64,000 bases of DNA, taken from positions 233,313,303-233,377,302 of the forward strand of contig NC_081415.1 in NCBI RefSeq assembly GCF_030272615.1. Direction: 5' to 3'. This DNA comes from Cryptomeria japonica (taxonomy: Eukaryota; Streptophyta; Pinopsida; Cupressales; Cupressaceae). The stretch's first letter is position 1, and each line of letters opens with the position of its first letter. Shown here one piece after another: positions 12,401 through 22,958 of this stretch. Below the pieces are notes generated by a model. It had not been told where the DNA came from. It searched no databases and saw only the letters and a program-made list of their open reading frames with translations. The position numbers and the translations under genes were made by a program.

Positions 12401-12637
12401 TGCTCATGTACATGCTCTTTATTTCAGATGTTCCCAAGTCCTCAATGTGCCAATGTATGTATGCCCTAACATCTTCACCATAGACAACTCCCTTCGGAAC
12501 ACAAGAAAATGCTCCAACTGAATCTTCCAGGGTAGACACATGCGGATACTACTTGAAAATTGGCCTGGGTGGTCCTTGAACTCTACTACAATTGGGCTTG
12601 TAACAAAGATAGGAATAGATGATGATCCCACTTCCAT
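9444..12637 (-). pseudogene. Long non-pol ORF of unknown function in the nested element, frameshifted
   Basis: Consecutive minus-strand open stretches at 12637-12419, 12539-11946, 11995-11399, 11329-11123, 10836-10567, 10591-9959 and 9788-9444 overlap or abut in shifting frames. They read as one protein of roughly 1,000 residues broken by several frameshifts. An ATG is available at 12635-12637. The front half has FIWLDRPYKITKEVIKAIIGLPS, a pattern like the plant-transposon-associated proteins in which a 'substrate-determining helix plus GLP' motif recurs. That likeness is my recollection and is not proven. The middle is rich in Lys/Glu. The rear half is low-complexity and acidic (EEKKGESDREP) with a final coiled coil (about 9640-9788). 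No retroviral enzyme motif is seen. It sits between the gag-like region and the 3' LTR. Confidence 0.5.
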
Positions 12638-13168
12638 GTTCAAAGATAAATACCCATTGATCGCTTTTCATGAAAACCCTTAACAAATTCTTCGAATCAC
12701 TGGTGAAATCGATAAAGAAGAAATCTGATTTCTCTAAAATGCCTTTGATCCCTCTTAGTCGCTCTTAATCACTCTGAAATCACTTTAAATGCAAGGTGAT
12801 CAATAATGAAGTGAATTCAACCTTTTAGCCTCCGGGAAAAATCCTAATCTTCCATTGACATAAATGACTGCTGGTGAAAGATACCACATCTTGAAAATAA
12901 CATATCCATGTCGCATAAGCATCTCCAATGTCTAGAACATCTTCCAAAACCTCTTCTTGGGGCATATGCAACATCTTCATGAATTTTTCCTACCCCTAAG
13001 GCATCTGCCTTAGTTACCGGATGAGCTACCTACTGGTGCAAGAGCAACCTCCTCTGTTGGATAAGTAACAAGTGCATTTCCATCTGATGATTGTTCTTCA
13101 GTATTCCTAACCCATCTCTGAGTATAATATTTTTGGGTTTCACTCACCTTCTCTTTCCCTTTCTCACT

Positions 13169-13500
13169 TTATCCTCCATTACTCACCGGTGGATTTCTAA
13201 TTCTATAGAATTGAGCAATATGTCCAACCTCATTACATCCATAACATGTAATAGTGTTCCTTTGAATTGCTTTTCTAAAACCGGTGAAATTGCTTGACCT
13301 GCACTGATTAGCCATATGTCCAAACTTTCCACATGTATAGCATGTAACATTCATTCTGTAATCCTTTGTCTTATGACCATACTTATTGCATTTAGAACAT
13401 TTACCGGGAGCAGAATCAGGGTTCTGATTTTCTCTGTTTCTACATTATCTAGCCATGTGACCAGATTTATTGCAAACAAAACATCTACCATTAAATTGCC
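13169..13500 (-). pseudogene. Gag-like region with four zinc knuckles
   Basis: Reading the minus strand from about 13485 down, four CX2CX4HX4C-type units follow one another: CFVCNKSGHMAR (then a stop before the last C), CSKCNKYGHKTKDY (last C is Y), CYTCGKFGHMANQC (complete) and CYGCNEVGHIAQFY (last C is Y). Zinc knuckles bind nucleic acid in gag. Most Copia gag proteins have one or two, so four is unusual. The TGY-for-TAY change that would restore the two lost cysteines suggests single-base decay. The last two knuckles lie in one uninterrupted frame (13169-13354). Confidence 0.75.
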
Positions 13501-13892
13501 TTACCCATGCCTTATGGTTTTGATCTTCATTAGAAGTACTGAAATTCTATCCTTTCTCAAATCCAAGTCCATTGGAATCTCCAATCTGCCTTTGTCTCTT
13601 CAACAACTCATCTAGTTGTGCTGAGCTAATCTTGAATTTTTCTTTATGATCACTTGAAGTAGTTATATCTTCTCTCAAAATTATCATTTATCTCTCAAGC
13701 TCTTGTTCATTACTCTGGGATTGTACTAAATCAGTTCTCAACATATCATTCTCATGAACCAACCTACCACATTATTTAAATTTTTTCTTTAGGGATATAA
13801 CAAGATTTTATTCCTTTTTTCTTTTGGTCCTCAATCTCTTTAGAAATTCTCATAGTTATAACTTGCATTTCATTTCTCATAACCATGTTCTC

Positions 13893-14168
13893 CTAACTCA
13901 ATTTCTGACATTGTTCCTTAAGTGCATCTTTATCTTCATCATCTTGACTTTGCAAAAGTTCCTTCCTCCTGGCTTGAACAGATGATAGCCTCTCTTGTAG
14001 GAAAAGAATGAATTCCTTAGCAGAATTCAATTCATCTTGTAGCTTCAAGCTCTTCAACCTTTTAGCATCATAATCTTCAAGTGCCATCTCAAGTTGTTTC
14101 TCCAAACCCATATCCATGGATTTTGGATTCAGGATCTTCCTCAAGCTGTTAAACTTCCTCCGAGGCAC
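13893..14168 (-). pseudogene. Coiled-coil N-terminal piece of the gag-like protein
   Basis: A 91-codon open frame begins just inside the primer-binding site. It is almost entirely helix-forming (EKQLEMALEDYDAKRLKSLK, then LQERLSSVQARRKELL). It ends at a stop, after which coiled-coil-like sequence continues in broken frames toward the zinc knuckles. Its position is that of the gag start. I see no standard Copia gag signature, so the element's gag is either divergent or partly replaced. Confidence 0.5.
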
Positions 14169-14170
14169 AA

Positions 14171-14184
14171 GGCTCTGATACCAA
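14171..14184 (-). other. Primer-binding site of the nested element (Met-tRNA type)
   Basis: GGCTCTGATACCAA on the plus strand is TTGGTATCAGAGCC on the coding strand, the standard plant Copia site, unmutated. It marks the inner edge of the right LTR. Confidence 0.85.
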
Positions 14185-14185
14185 T

Positions 14186-15064
14186 TACACTAAGAGGGGG
14201 GGGATGAATCAATATTATACCAGAATGAACAATTTTAGCCTTATTAAAACATGCACACACCAACCGGTATACCGATAAATACATAATTGAAATAAGTAAA
14301 GCAACCACTAAGCCAATCACATAAATGAGAATCATAACACACAAAATTATACATGGAAAACCTCAAAGAGGAAAAATCACAGTGGGATTTGTGACCCACA
14401 ATATCAATCCACTAGCCATATGAAGAGATATTACAAAATATGAGGGGCCTCCACTTGCAGGAAGGCTTATAGCCTAGAGTACACTACTCAATCACAAATG
14501 GAGCCTCACTGACTACATCTAAATCCAAAGTACAATCTAAAGAAGTGTTGAACTGCTAAGATAGCATCTTCTATGCTTGAATACAGTTCTAGTTTAAGCT
14601 CTGTTTGTTCCTCACATACATAATCTTTCTGATATATTTCACATTATATCACATTCACATATCCATCATCATCTTATATCATGTCGATATCAAAATGACC
14701 TAATCCAACTAACCTATATACCCTATACAACTTATCATGCCTTATGTCGGCTTACAAAGATAATTACAATATTAAATTACATGTTGGCTAGATAACATAA
14801 ATGCATTAATATCAAAAACAATTACTGATGCCGGATCCAAGAGATGTCGACCTCCAATACCGATAACCATATTCTAAACCATGTAGGTCTGCATTGTCGG
14901 TAACTAAAGAAATCCTTCTGTCCTACTAGTGCCGGTGCCAGTGTAGTGTCTATGAAGTGCCTACCGGTACACAATTGAACCAAAACATGAAGCTAGAACA
15001 AAATACCATGTTCCCATCAATGACAATATAGTGAAACCAACCAATTGATTGTCAATTGCCAACA
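14186..15064 (-). repeat. 5' LTR of the minus-strand nested element
   Basis: It matches the 8228-9169 copy. It ends at TTGCCAACA followed by CAAAG, the target duplication. Compared with the other copy it lacks about 13 bases at the primer-binding-site side and about 40-60 bases of internal sequence near 14610 (the 'TTCCGGTCTGAAACCCT' part present at about 8668). Confidence 0.8.
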
Positions 15065-16352
15065 CAAAGATCTTTGCTGAAGTGGATACTGACAAAGGAT
15101 GCCATTTGGAGTTGAAGTGGAAAGCTTGCAGAGGTCGGTGAAGTGTCGTGTCGATGAGGTAGCTGACACCTGGTCGACATTAAATGTTGACTATGAGGCT
15201 CGAGGAAGAAAAGAAAAAGATTACAGCTTGAGATGATTAAAATAACAAAAATCTAGAAAGGACTGATCTTGCAGATCGAAGGAGCAGTTTGGTGAGTAGA
15301 TCAAGGAAGGACGATCTGATCTTTGTGCTCTCTTGTCAAAGGAAACAACTGAGATATTTGTGGTGTTTGATAGATGTAGGTCGAGATACAAGGCCATGTT
15401 TACTAAGTTTAGAAAACGTGTATTGGAAGGCACGTTAATGGCGGTGATGTGCAGATAGCTGTCTTGGAGCTCAGATCAAATGAGATTTGATTAGATTTGA
15501 TATACCTCATGATTAGTGGAAGAACCCCTAACAACCTAAAGTTTGAATTGGATTTTAGAGAGAAAACAAGTTGATAAATAGGTAAGCCAAAATCAATGGA
15601 AAGGGATGTTGAAGGAGAGAGTGTTGCTGCTGCATGTGAGAGAAAATCAGTCAACTAATCAATGAGTATCTAAAAAGAGGCTGAGTGTGTGAAAGTGTGA
15701 ATCAGGTTGAGAGGATCAACCGGTAATTGTGAGGAACCGGTAGTATTCAAGTGAGTCTATGAGAGAAGTATACCGGTGGTGACCAAACCGGTAGAGAAGA
15801 GCTGCAAAAGAGTGCAAAGTAGTCAAGAAGGAATTGACAAAAGATAGAACTGGTGGAGAGTAGCAGAGAAATTGGGAAAAGAGATAACCAACATACATAA
15901 CCGACAAAGAGAGAGAACTGGTTGTAAACTAGATAGAAGATCCAGTAGAGAGTCTTGAATTAGAGTTAAAAAATCCATTTGTAACAAGGATATTAACTTG
16001 CAAATGATTGTGTTTTACATTCACTGAGTTGGAGCTCGGTGCAGGAGTTGTAGCTCCTTGGGTTGGTTCCCTAAACATTGTAATAAGAGATTGATTGGGA
16101 GGCTAGATTGGAGCAGTAGTCTCCAACAACATTTCTCACCGAGGTTTTTCCCATCTTGGGTTTTCCTCATAAATGGGAGTGTTATGTGATGTCCCTTTAT
16201 GTGTGAATGCATTTGTGATTAGTCTCCCCACTAACTAGTAAGTATACATTGAGTTAGATCTGATAACCAGTATACACACATAGGATAGTTAAAGGGAAAA
16301 ATATTGACAACCACTGATTCACCCCCCTCTTAGTGGTGCATTGTGTCAAACA
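15065..16352 (+). repeat. 5' LTR of the large Copia-type element, second part
   Basis: It continues the LTR after the nested insertion and aligns with about 20921-22305. Shared pieces include AAGATCTTTGCTGAAGT.GAT, GAAGTATACCGGTGGTGACC and TCACCGAGGTTTTTCCCATC. It ends with the C-rich stretch TTCACCCCCCT and GTGTCAAACA, followed by a primer-binding site. Confidence 0.8.
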
Positions 16353-16353
16353 A

Positions 16354-16366
16354 TTGGTATTAGAGC
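16354..16366 (+). other. Primer-binding site of the large Copia-type element
   Basis: TTGGTATTAGAGC differs from the standard TTGGTATCAGAGC by one C-to-T change. It begins two bases after the LTR end. Confidence 0.8.
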
Positions 16367-16423
16367 TTGTTCCCAGTCAAACAAGCTTTCTCTAGCTTGG
16401 GTAGATTTTGGCTTAAGGACACA

Positions 16424-18148
16424 ATGGATTGTTTAGTGTCAATCCCTGCTCTAGTTTTTGATGGTTCAAACTATTACATTTGGAGTTGTAGAATGGAAGT
16501 CTACCTATCATCCTTAGGGTTTGATGTGTGAATATGTATTGTAAATGGCTGCCATAGTAAATTTAGTCCTCCCACCGGTCCTGAAGTAGAAACAAGAAAT
16601 CATTGCAATGAAGCAACAATGAAGGATATACTCAGTGGACTATCTAGTGATGTCTCCTCATAGTTGGACAGATGCAGATCGACAAAAAGCTTATGAGAGA
16701 GACTGAAGAAGATCTATGGAAATGAGCCCACTACTACAGAACCAACTTGTGATGATAAGATGAGAAATACATCTTATGTATCTGCAGAGGATTATGACAG
16801 ATCTTCTTGCAGTCACAATATTGATGAAGAAGGAACCCACCTCTTCATGGTTCAAGAATCGGAAGATGAGAGACACACATCTAAGAATGATCGTGCAGAT
16901 CACTCCTACCAACAAGATGTGTTTGGTAGTGATAGTGATGGTGAAGAAGAAGAGGAAGTAAAAGTTGATCTTGAATGAGAGCTTGTAAATGCACATGAAG
17001 AACTTAGAAGAGTAAGAAATGAATACAAGCTATTCAAGAATGTTTCTATTGTGGAGCAGAACCAGTTGATCAGATGCCTTGAAGAATATGAGAAGTGTGT
17101 CTTAGAGCTGAAGACTCAAGAAGAAGACACCAACGAGTGTTAGTGTAAAGATATAGCATCTAGGCTAGAGGAAATGGAGAACCTGAGGAAAGACCTTGAG
17201 AAGTGCAAAAATGAAATCAAGGTAAGAAACCAATATGATGGCAGCACTGAAGCCTTGGACAAAATGTTGAATCAGCAAAAATATTCCAAGGATACTGAAG
17301 GATTAGGATATGCTTCCAGTGAATGCTCTACAAGAAAGGAGACCTCCCACAATGATATTCAATTTGTTTCCTCAAATGGAAATAGAAAGGGACAGACCTT
17401 CACTATTCGGAATACTCCCCGGAAGAAGGTTGATCTAACCACAACTAGTGAAGACTTGTAGATAAGAATGAAGATCAATACTACAAGGAGGAACAATACA
17501 TATCCCAAAGGAAAAGGGAAGATGGGAGAGATAGCTTCACCGGAAGCAAGAACATGAGAACAACAAAGTGGACCTCCTACTAGTAGAAGACAAAGAAATG
17601 CTACCACCCACAGGAAAAAGAAAGTGTGGGAGAATAAGAGATCAGATGGAAGAACTGCAAAGAATGAACAACCTAGGATCCATCCTTAGAGAAGGAGAAA
17701 TGGAGATGCCATATCAGTAAGATCTCCTCATGCATGGAAGAATAAGTTCGTAAGTTATAAACCTTCCTTCTCTAGTTATTTCTTTGCATGTAATGGTCAT
17801 GGCCATAGGGAAGAAGAATGTAGAAAGAGATCTAGAAGGAAAAATATAAGATCTCATTAATATCATACATATGAGAAAAATGTATCAAGGAGTAGATACA
17901 TGCATGTCCCCTCTCCTAGTTATGAAAATGATATTTGTTATAACTGCAATAGATTTGGCCATAGAAGTTATGAATGCAGGAAGAAGGACCTGCAGTCACA
18001 TGGAAGTCGACATAGAAATGAATACAGAGCATATGGAAGTCAGAGATCTACATGGAACCAAAGAAGAAATGTCCCTGCAGGATCAAGAGGTTCACTAGTT
18101 CTGGTTGCCTGTCTCAGCAACATGACTAGAAAAGGATGGTCAAATTGA
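16424..18148 (+). pseudogene. Gag-like gene (N-terminal gag motif, coiled coil, zinc knuckles), decayed
   Basis: An ATG at 16424 opens a reading frame with FDGSNYYIWSCRMEVYLSSL, the start signature of plant Copia gag (DUF4219/UBN2 type). It stops at 16529. Further pieces carry KKIYGNEPTT, an acidic tail (SDGEEEEEVKVD, to 16978) and long coiled-coil sequence (about 16980-17460). A degenerate knuckle FACNGHGHREEEC lies at about 17783-17821. A complete one, CYNCNRFGHRSYEC, lies at about 17937-17978. Several stops and frame changes make it a pseudogene. No protease or pol follows before the 3' LTR. Confidence 0.65.
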
Positions 18149-19787
18149 TATGTTAAGAGATTCCCCAATCATGAAGTTGGGATGGATGTTGTGTGCTACT
18201 ATAGCACTACTTCCAGTTGTGATGCAGAGTTTGGAAATGAAAGGACCCATTAGCAGTAGAAGGTAAGACCCACTCCCAAGACTGAAAAATGGGAAGAAGA
18301 ATGAGACCAAGTAGGTGTGGAGGAAGAAGCAAGAGGATGCAACTATGCGCTGGCACTATGCATTCAATGCACAGGTGATATCTCCTAAGGCTTAAAGGAG
18401 ATGCAAGACCTCAGGGGGAGTATCATATTGACTACATCTTTCACCCCCTCAGTGAAGAAGGACAGACTCAAGAATAAAGTGCTATCGGTATGAAGGAAGG
18501 AAATGAGAAGATAAGTTTGTGTAGTGACTTCCTGGGCTACACACCTATAGATCAATGTTGGATCACTACTACATGTGTCAATGGATGGAGATTGTGAATT
18601 GAAATCAGATGCACAGTGACACAAAATGTCAGGAGTTACAGGAAGGTGCGCCGGTAGTTATGATGGACCGGTATAAGAAACTGGTATGTGCTGGATGTTA
18701 CTAGCATGAATGGTAAAATGTACTTGCAGGTTATGCAAGACAATGAGGTTGGAGATCATTGCATTAGCCCTGGTAATAGGAAATGGGAAGTTATGTCTCA
18801 AGTGGTGTTGATGAAGACTTGAATGATATATTTTGTCTTTATTGTTGATTATGCAGGCATACATGTTTTTGGGCTAACCAGTTTGTTTCATAGCATGATG
18901 ATGACATTGTATGACATTGTGTACATCCAAGATCATGTCATATGTTGTGGAGGATATAATAGAATTGAAGGATCATCAAATTATCACATATGCACAACTC
19001 AACCGATATATAGAAGTGATTAGAGCTCCAGTTTTGGACTTGACCAACAATGTGGACCTGAGATGCATGAGTTAGGTGGAGTTGAAAGCTATGTTTTCTG
19101 ATTTGTATCAGACTTGCTGGACACAGAGGGTGTGCATGTGTCTATGGTTGTATCGGTGTGATGGTGTTTTTTGGAAGTGTTCGGGGTTGTGAGATATTTC
19201 AATGCTTATTCAATTGAATTAAAAAATGGATCACTGGAAGAGTTGTCTGCAAAAAGGGAGAGTTACCTACACAAGAGAACATACAGTTGGTATCAGAGAA
19301 GATACAATTGGTATCAGTGTCAGCTTCAACACTTGATATGAGCTAATTGGGGTCAGAATAACTTCATATCAAAGGGGAGATGATGCAGTCTAATCGACAA
19401 GTAAGTAGCATTTACAAAGACACCTTTCTGCCAAATTGAGTGCTTTAACAATCTGTATCAAGCTTTGCATACTCAATTGGTGTCAGTTGATGGTTGAGCC
19501 CTCTATCAGAAGAGTTTTAACTTGAGAAATTGTACCAATTGGTATCAAAAAAGGAGATGCGTCTGATAAAGATAAAGGGGGAGAAAGATTTCTGTCAATG
19601 ACCGGTAAATACAAGGAGGAATGATATCCTGACAGTTTCCTTTGCCATTGTTGTCAAAAGGGGAGAAAGATTTTGTACTATAACGTATACTACATGTGTG
19701 AGAATCCATGGATTATCCAAAGGGGGAGAGAGATTATGTAGTATGTCAGATACTACATGAGTTGACATCAATGCCAAAGGGGGAGAT
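18149..19787 (+). other. Non-coding interior of the pol-less element, with repeated polypurine tracts
   Basis: I see no protein motif here. It carries several purine runs of the polypurine-tract type (CAAAGGGGAGA near 19368, AAAGGGGGAGAAAG near 19574, AAAAGGGGAGAAAG near 19658, AAAGGGGGAGAGAG near 19719 and AAAGGGGGAGATTA at 19776). The last abuts the 3' LTR and is the functional one by position. Confidence 0.6.
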
Positions 19788-22305
19788 TATTGGGATTGTG
19801 TTGTCACTGATGTCAACCAGTATAGAAGGACAACCCGTATGGGAGTATTGTTGACATGAAGTCTTTGATGTCAACTAGTGTTGTAGGTCACCGGTGAAGA
19901 AGAAGAATGACATTTAGAGGAATGATCATTAAAGTCACAGTTGAGTCATTGGTACACAAGTTAGTGTAAGAACTTGTGTGGAAGATATGGACATGAGATT
20001 GATATGATATAACAACCGGTACATGATGACATCTGTGAGTGGGCAAGTTATTGAGCTGTTGTTTGTGATGACGAGGTAAAATGTTACCTAAATCACATCA
20101 ACACAAGAGGAGAAGTATGTATAGGTCACCGATATGTTGTGTGGATGCAAAACAACAAGACTCCCACTAGATGAAGATGCAGTCACCATGTGAAGAGATG
20201 ACTGACAGTGAGTGTGCCCCAAACTGGATCACATGTGCTCATTAGAAGGTATGCTGCACAAACAGGGAAGCCACATGAGTACATTGTATGATGCAGAGGA
20301 CAAGGATCCACTACCATTGGTAAGTGGAGCTTATCTCCTATTATGCATAGTGTACATCTTAGTTCTATGAGATAAGGAAGGAGAGGTAAAGGTAGATGTT
20401 TGAAGGCTTACACTAGATCTACCAGTAAATCAAAGGAATGCCTCAAGTACATAAAATTAGGGATATGCACTAGACCGACAAAGAAGGAATGCTGAGTTAC
20501 CAAAATAAATGAAGAGTGGTGGTTTTGTCACCTTGAAAAATCGACTGAGATGATGTCCGGTCTGATGGTGAAGAAAGTAATGTGGAGCAGCTATAGATAG
20601 AGAATACAACCAATATATAGACACCTTAGATGGAATCAGTTGAAGGTTGATGACATGGTGTCATCATGATGGGTAACAGTGAGCATGAGAACCAGTAAGG
20701 AAGCAAAGAGGCTAAGTGATGTGCTCCTACCTGATGAGAATGTGCATACTATAGATAAACATGTTTGGTGACTAGTTAAAGGGTTCCACCAATAGTTCAA
20801 CAAAGTGCAGACTTGAAGGGTAATTGGTAAAGTGAGAGATATTGGCAAGGTTAGTGAACCAACAAAAAAGAAGGACCGGTTGAGTGTTTAGTCGATGATC
20901 CTATCTGAACCGACACAAAGATCTTTGCTGAAGTAGATAGTGACAAAGGATGCCACATGGAGTTGAAGTGGTAAGATCATAGAGGTTGGTGAAGTGTCGT
21001 GTCGGTGAGGTAGATGGCAGTTGGTTAACATTAAATGTTGACTGCAAGGCTCAAGCAAGAAAAGCAGAAGATTGTGACTCAATATGAAGAATACAATATA
21101 AATCTAGAAAGGATTGATCTTCCAGATCAAAGCATATTGAAGGAGTAGTTTGGTGAGTGGATCAAGGAAGGATGATCCAATCTTTGTGCTCGCTTGTCAA
21201 AGAAAATAGTTAACATATTTATGGCGTTTGATAGATACAGGTCAAGATATAGAGTTGTGTTTGCTAAGTTTAGAAAACATGTATTAGAAGGCACATTAAT
21301 AGCAGTGATGTGCAGATAGCTTTCTTGGAGCTTAGATTGAATGAGATCTAATTAGATTTGATATTCCTTGTGATCAGTGGAAGAAACCCTAACCACCTGA
21401 AGTTTGAGTTGGCTTTTAGCAAGCAAACAAGTTGATAAATAGGCAAGCCAAAATCGATGGAAAGGGCTGCTGAAGGAGAGAGTGTTGTTGCTGCATGTGA
21501 GAGAAAATTAGTCAAGTACTCAATGAGTATCTGAAAAGAGACTGAGTACGTGCAAGTGTGAATCAGGTTAAGAGGATTAACCGACAATGGTGAGGAACTG
21601 ATAGTCTTCAAGTGAGTCTATGAGAGAAGTATACCGGTGGTGACCAAACCAGTAGAGAAGAGTTGCAGAAGAGTGCAAAGTAGTCAAGAAGGAACTGATA
21701 GAAGATAGAACCGGTGGAGAGCAGCAGAGTAGTTGGGAGAAGAGATAACCAACAAAGAGAACCGATAGAGAGAGAGAACTGGTTGTGAATTGGATAGAAG
21801 ATCTAGTAGAGAGTCTTGAAAAAGAGCAACAAAATCCATTTGTAACAAGGCTATTAACTTGTAAATGATTGTGTTTTGCATTCACTGAGTTGGAGCTCAG
21901 TGCAGAAGTTGTAACTCATTGGGTTAGTGCCCTAAATTAGGGGTTGGTGCTCCTTGGGTTGGTGTCCTAAAATTAGGGGTTGGTGCCCAAAAATCAAGGA
22001 TTTGTGCTCCTTGGGTTGGTTCCCTAAACATTGTAATCAATGATTGATTGTGAGGTTGGACTAGAGCAGTAGTCTCCAGCAACATTTCTCACCGAGGTTT
22101 TTCCCATCTTGGGTTTTCCTTGTACATGCTTGTGTTATGTGATGTCCCTTTATGTGTGAATGCATTTGTGATTAGTCTCCCCACTAACCGGTAATCCTAC
22201 ATTGAGTTAGATCTGATAACCGGTATACACACATAGGATAGTTAAAGGGAAAATGATTGACAACCACTGATTCACCCCCCTCTCAGTGGTGCATTGTGTC
22301 GAACA
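19788..22305 (+). repeat. 3' LTR of the large Copia-type element (2.5 kb)
   Basis: It matches both parts of the split 5' LTR and ends GTGTCGAACA. It is about 100 bases longer than the 5' copy, mainly from extra tandem units around 21890-22020. It is followed by GTTTC, the near-copy of the left target duplication, and then by Gypsy integrase sequence. Confidence 0.8.
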
Positions 22306-22958
22306 GTTTCTCCTCTTTATAATTGACCATGTTCTACTAAAATTATGGAATAAATCTTTCTCATTCTTTAGATTACTACCTGATAGGAAATGGGTAGGCA
22401 GAATCAAGCTAGAAGAATCTCATTACTATCACGAAGAAGTTGGTATAACAAAACTAGAGGAATTGGCATAAAAGTTTGTATAATTCTTTATGAGATAAGA
22501 AGACTTCATATAAATGAGCCAGAGGAATGTCCTCTTTTTAGTTGGTTTATGGAGTAGAAAGTGAGCTGCCCCTTCCATTGGAGATATCAACATCTAAACT
22601 TCAAAAAAGTGTTGATGATGATTAATTCCTGTCTTCTTTGGAAAAAAGAAACATGTACCTGAGAAAGATAGAGGAACAAAGGTATGAGGTCATTGACAGA
22701 ATAGAAAAGCATCAAGAAATAGTAAATAGAGTGTTTGATAAGAAAGCCAAGAGAAGGGAGTTTGTATTGGGAGAATTGGTTTTGTTGTGGGACTGCCAGA
22801 GGGAACCCAAAGGTTGACACAAGAAATTTGATTCCTTATGGACAAGCCCATTTATAATTAGAAAAATGGCTAGAGAAAATTCTTTCTACCTAGCATATCT
22901 AGATGGTACACAATTATCTCTTGCTTACAATGGGCAATATTTGAAGCTTTGTAATTAA
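22306..22958 (+). pseudogene. Gypsy integrase, C-terminal part (resumes after nested insertion)
   Basis: The core continues directly: pieces reading YGINLSHS, then the region holding the third catalytic residue (around 22380-22410, altered), then ITKLEELA. Further on, about 22700-22958 reads REFVLGELVLLWDCQREPKG and SPFIIRKMARENSFYLAYLDG, ending YLKLCN and a stop at 22956-22958. This is the C-terminal domain of Ty3/Gypsy integrase. Frame changes and stops occur throughout. The continuity of protein sense across 7095 and 22306 confirms the insertion. Confidence 0.7.

Larger units (their letters stand above)
8228..15064 (-). mobile_element. Pol-less LTR retrotransposon with a long unfamiliar ORF, nested in an LTR
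   Basis: LTRs lie at 8228-9169 and about 14186-15064. CAGAG (8223-8227) and CAAAG (15065-15069) flank the element, matching in 4 of 5 bases. The minus-strand orientation follows from the polypurine-tract complement beside the left LTR and the primer-binding-site complement beside the right LTR. The 5-kb interior codes, in order on the minus strand, for a coiled-coil gag-like piece, four zinc knuckles and a region of about 3.2 kb with a novel long ORF. I found no protease, integrase, RT or RNase H motif. The removed target sequence rejoins into an uninterrupted LTR, confirming both borders. Confidence 0.8.
7096..22305 (+). mobile_element. Large non-autonomous Copia-type LTR retrotransposon nested in the Gypsy integrase
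   Basis: Two long LTRs (7096-8227 joined to 15065-16352, and 19788-22305) share start (TGTTGGTATTGTG / TATTGGGATTGTG), middle and end (GTGTC-AACA). A Met-tRNA-type primer-binding site follows the first. A polypurine tract AAAGGGGGAGA precedes the second. The internal region of about 3.4 kb holds a gag-like coiled-coil region and zinc knuckles, but no protease, integrase or RT. The element would need pol in trans. Its 5' LTR is split at 8227/15065 by another element. Near-identical 5-bp flanks mark its insertion into the Gypsy integrase. Confidence 0.8.

Noticed and set aside
16760-16996. Separate acidic small protein and its antisense frame
   Set aside because: It is a surviving piece of the gag-like protein of the large element; the antisense frame is its shadow.
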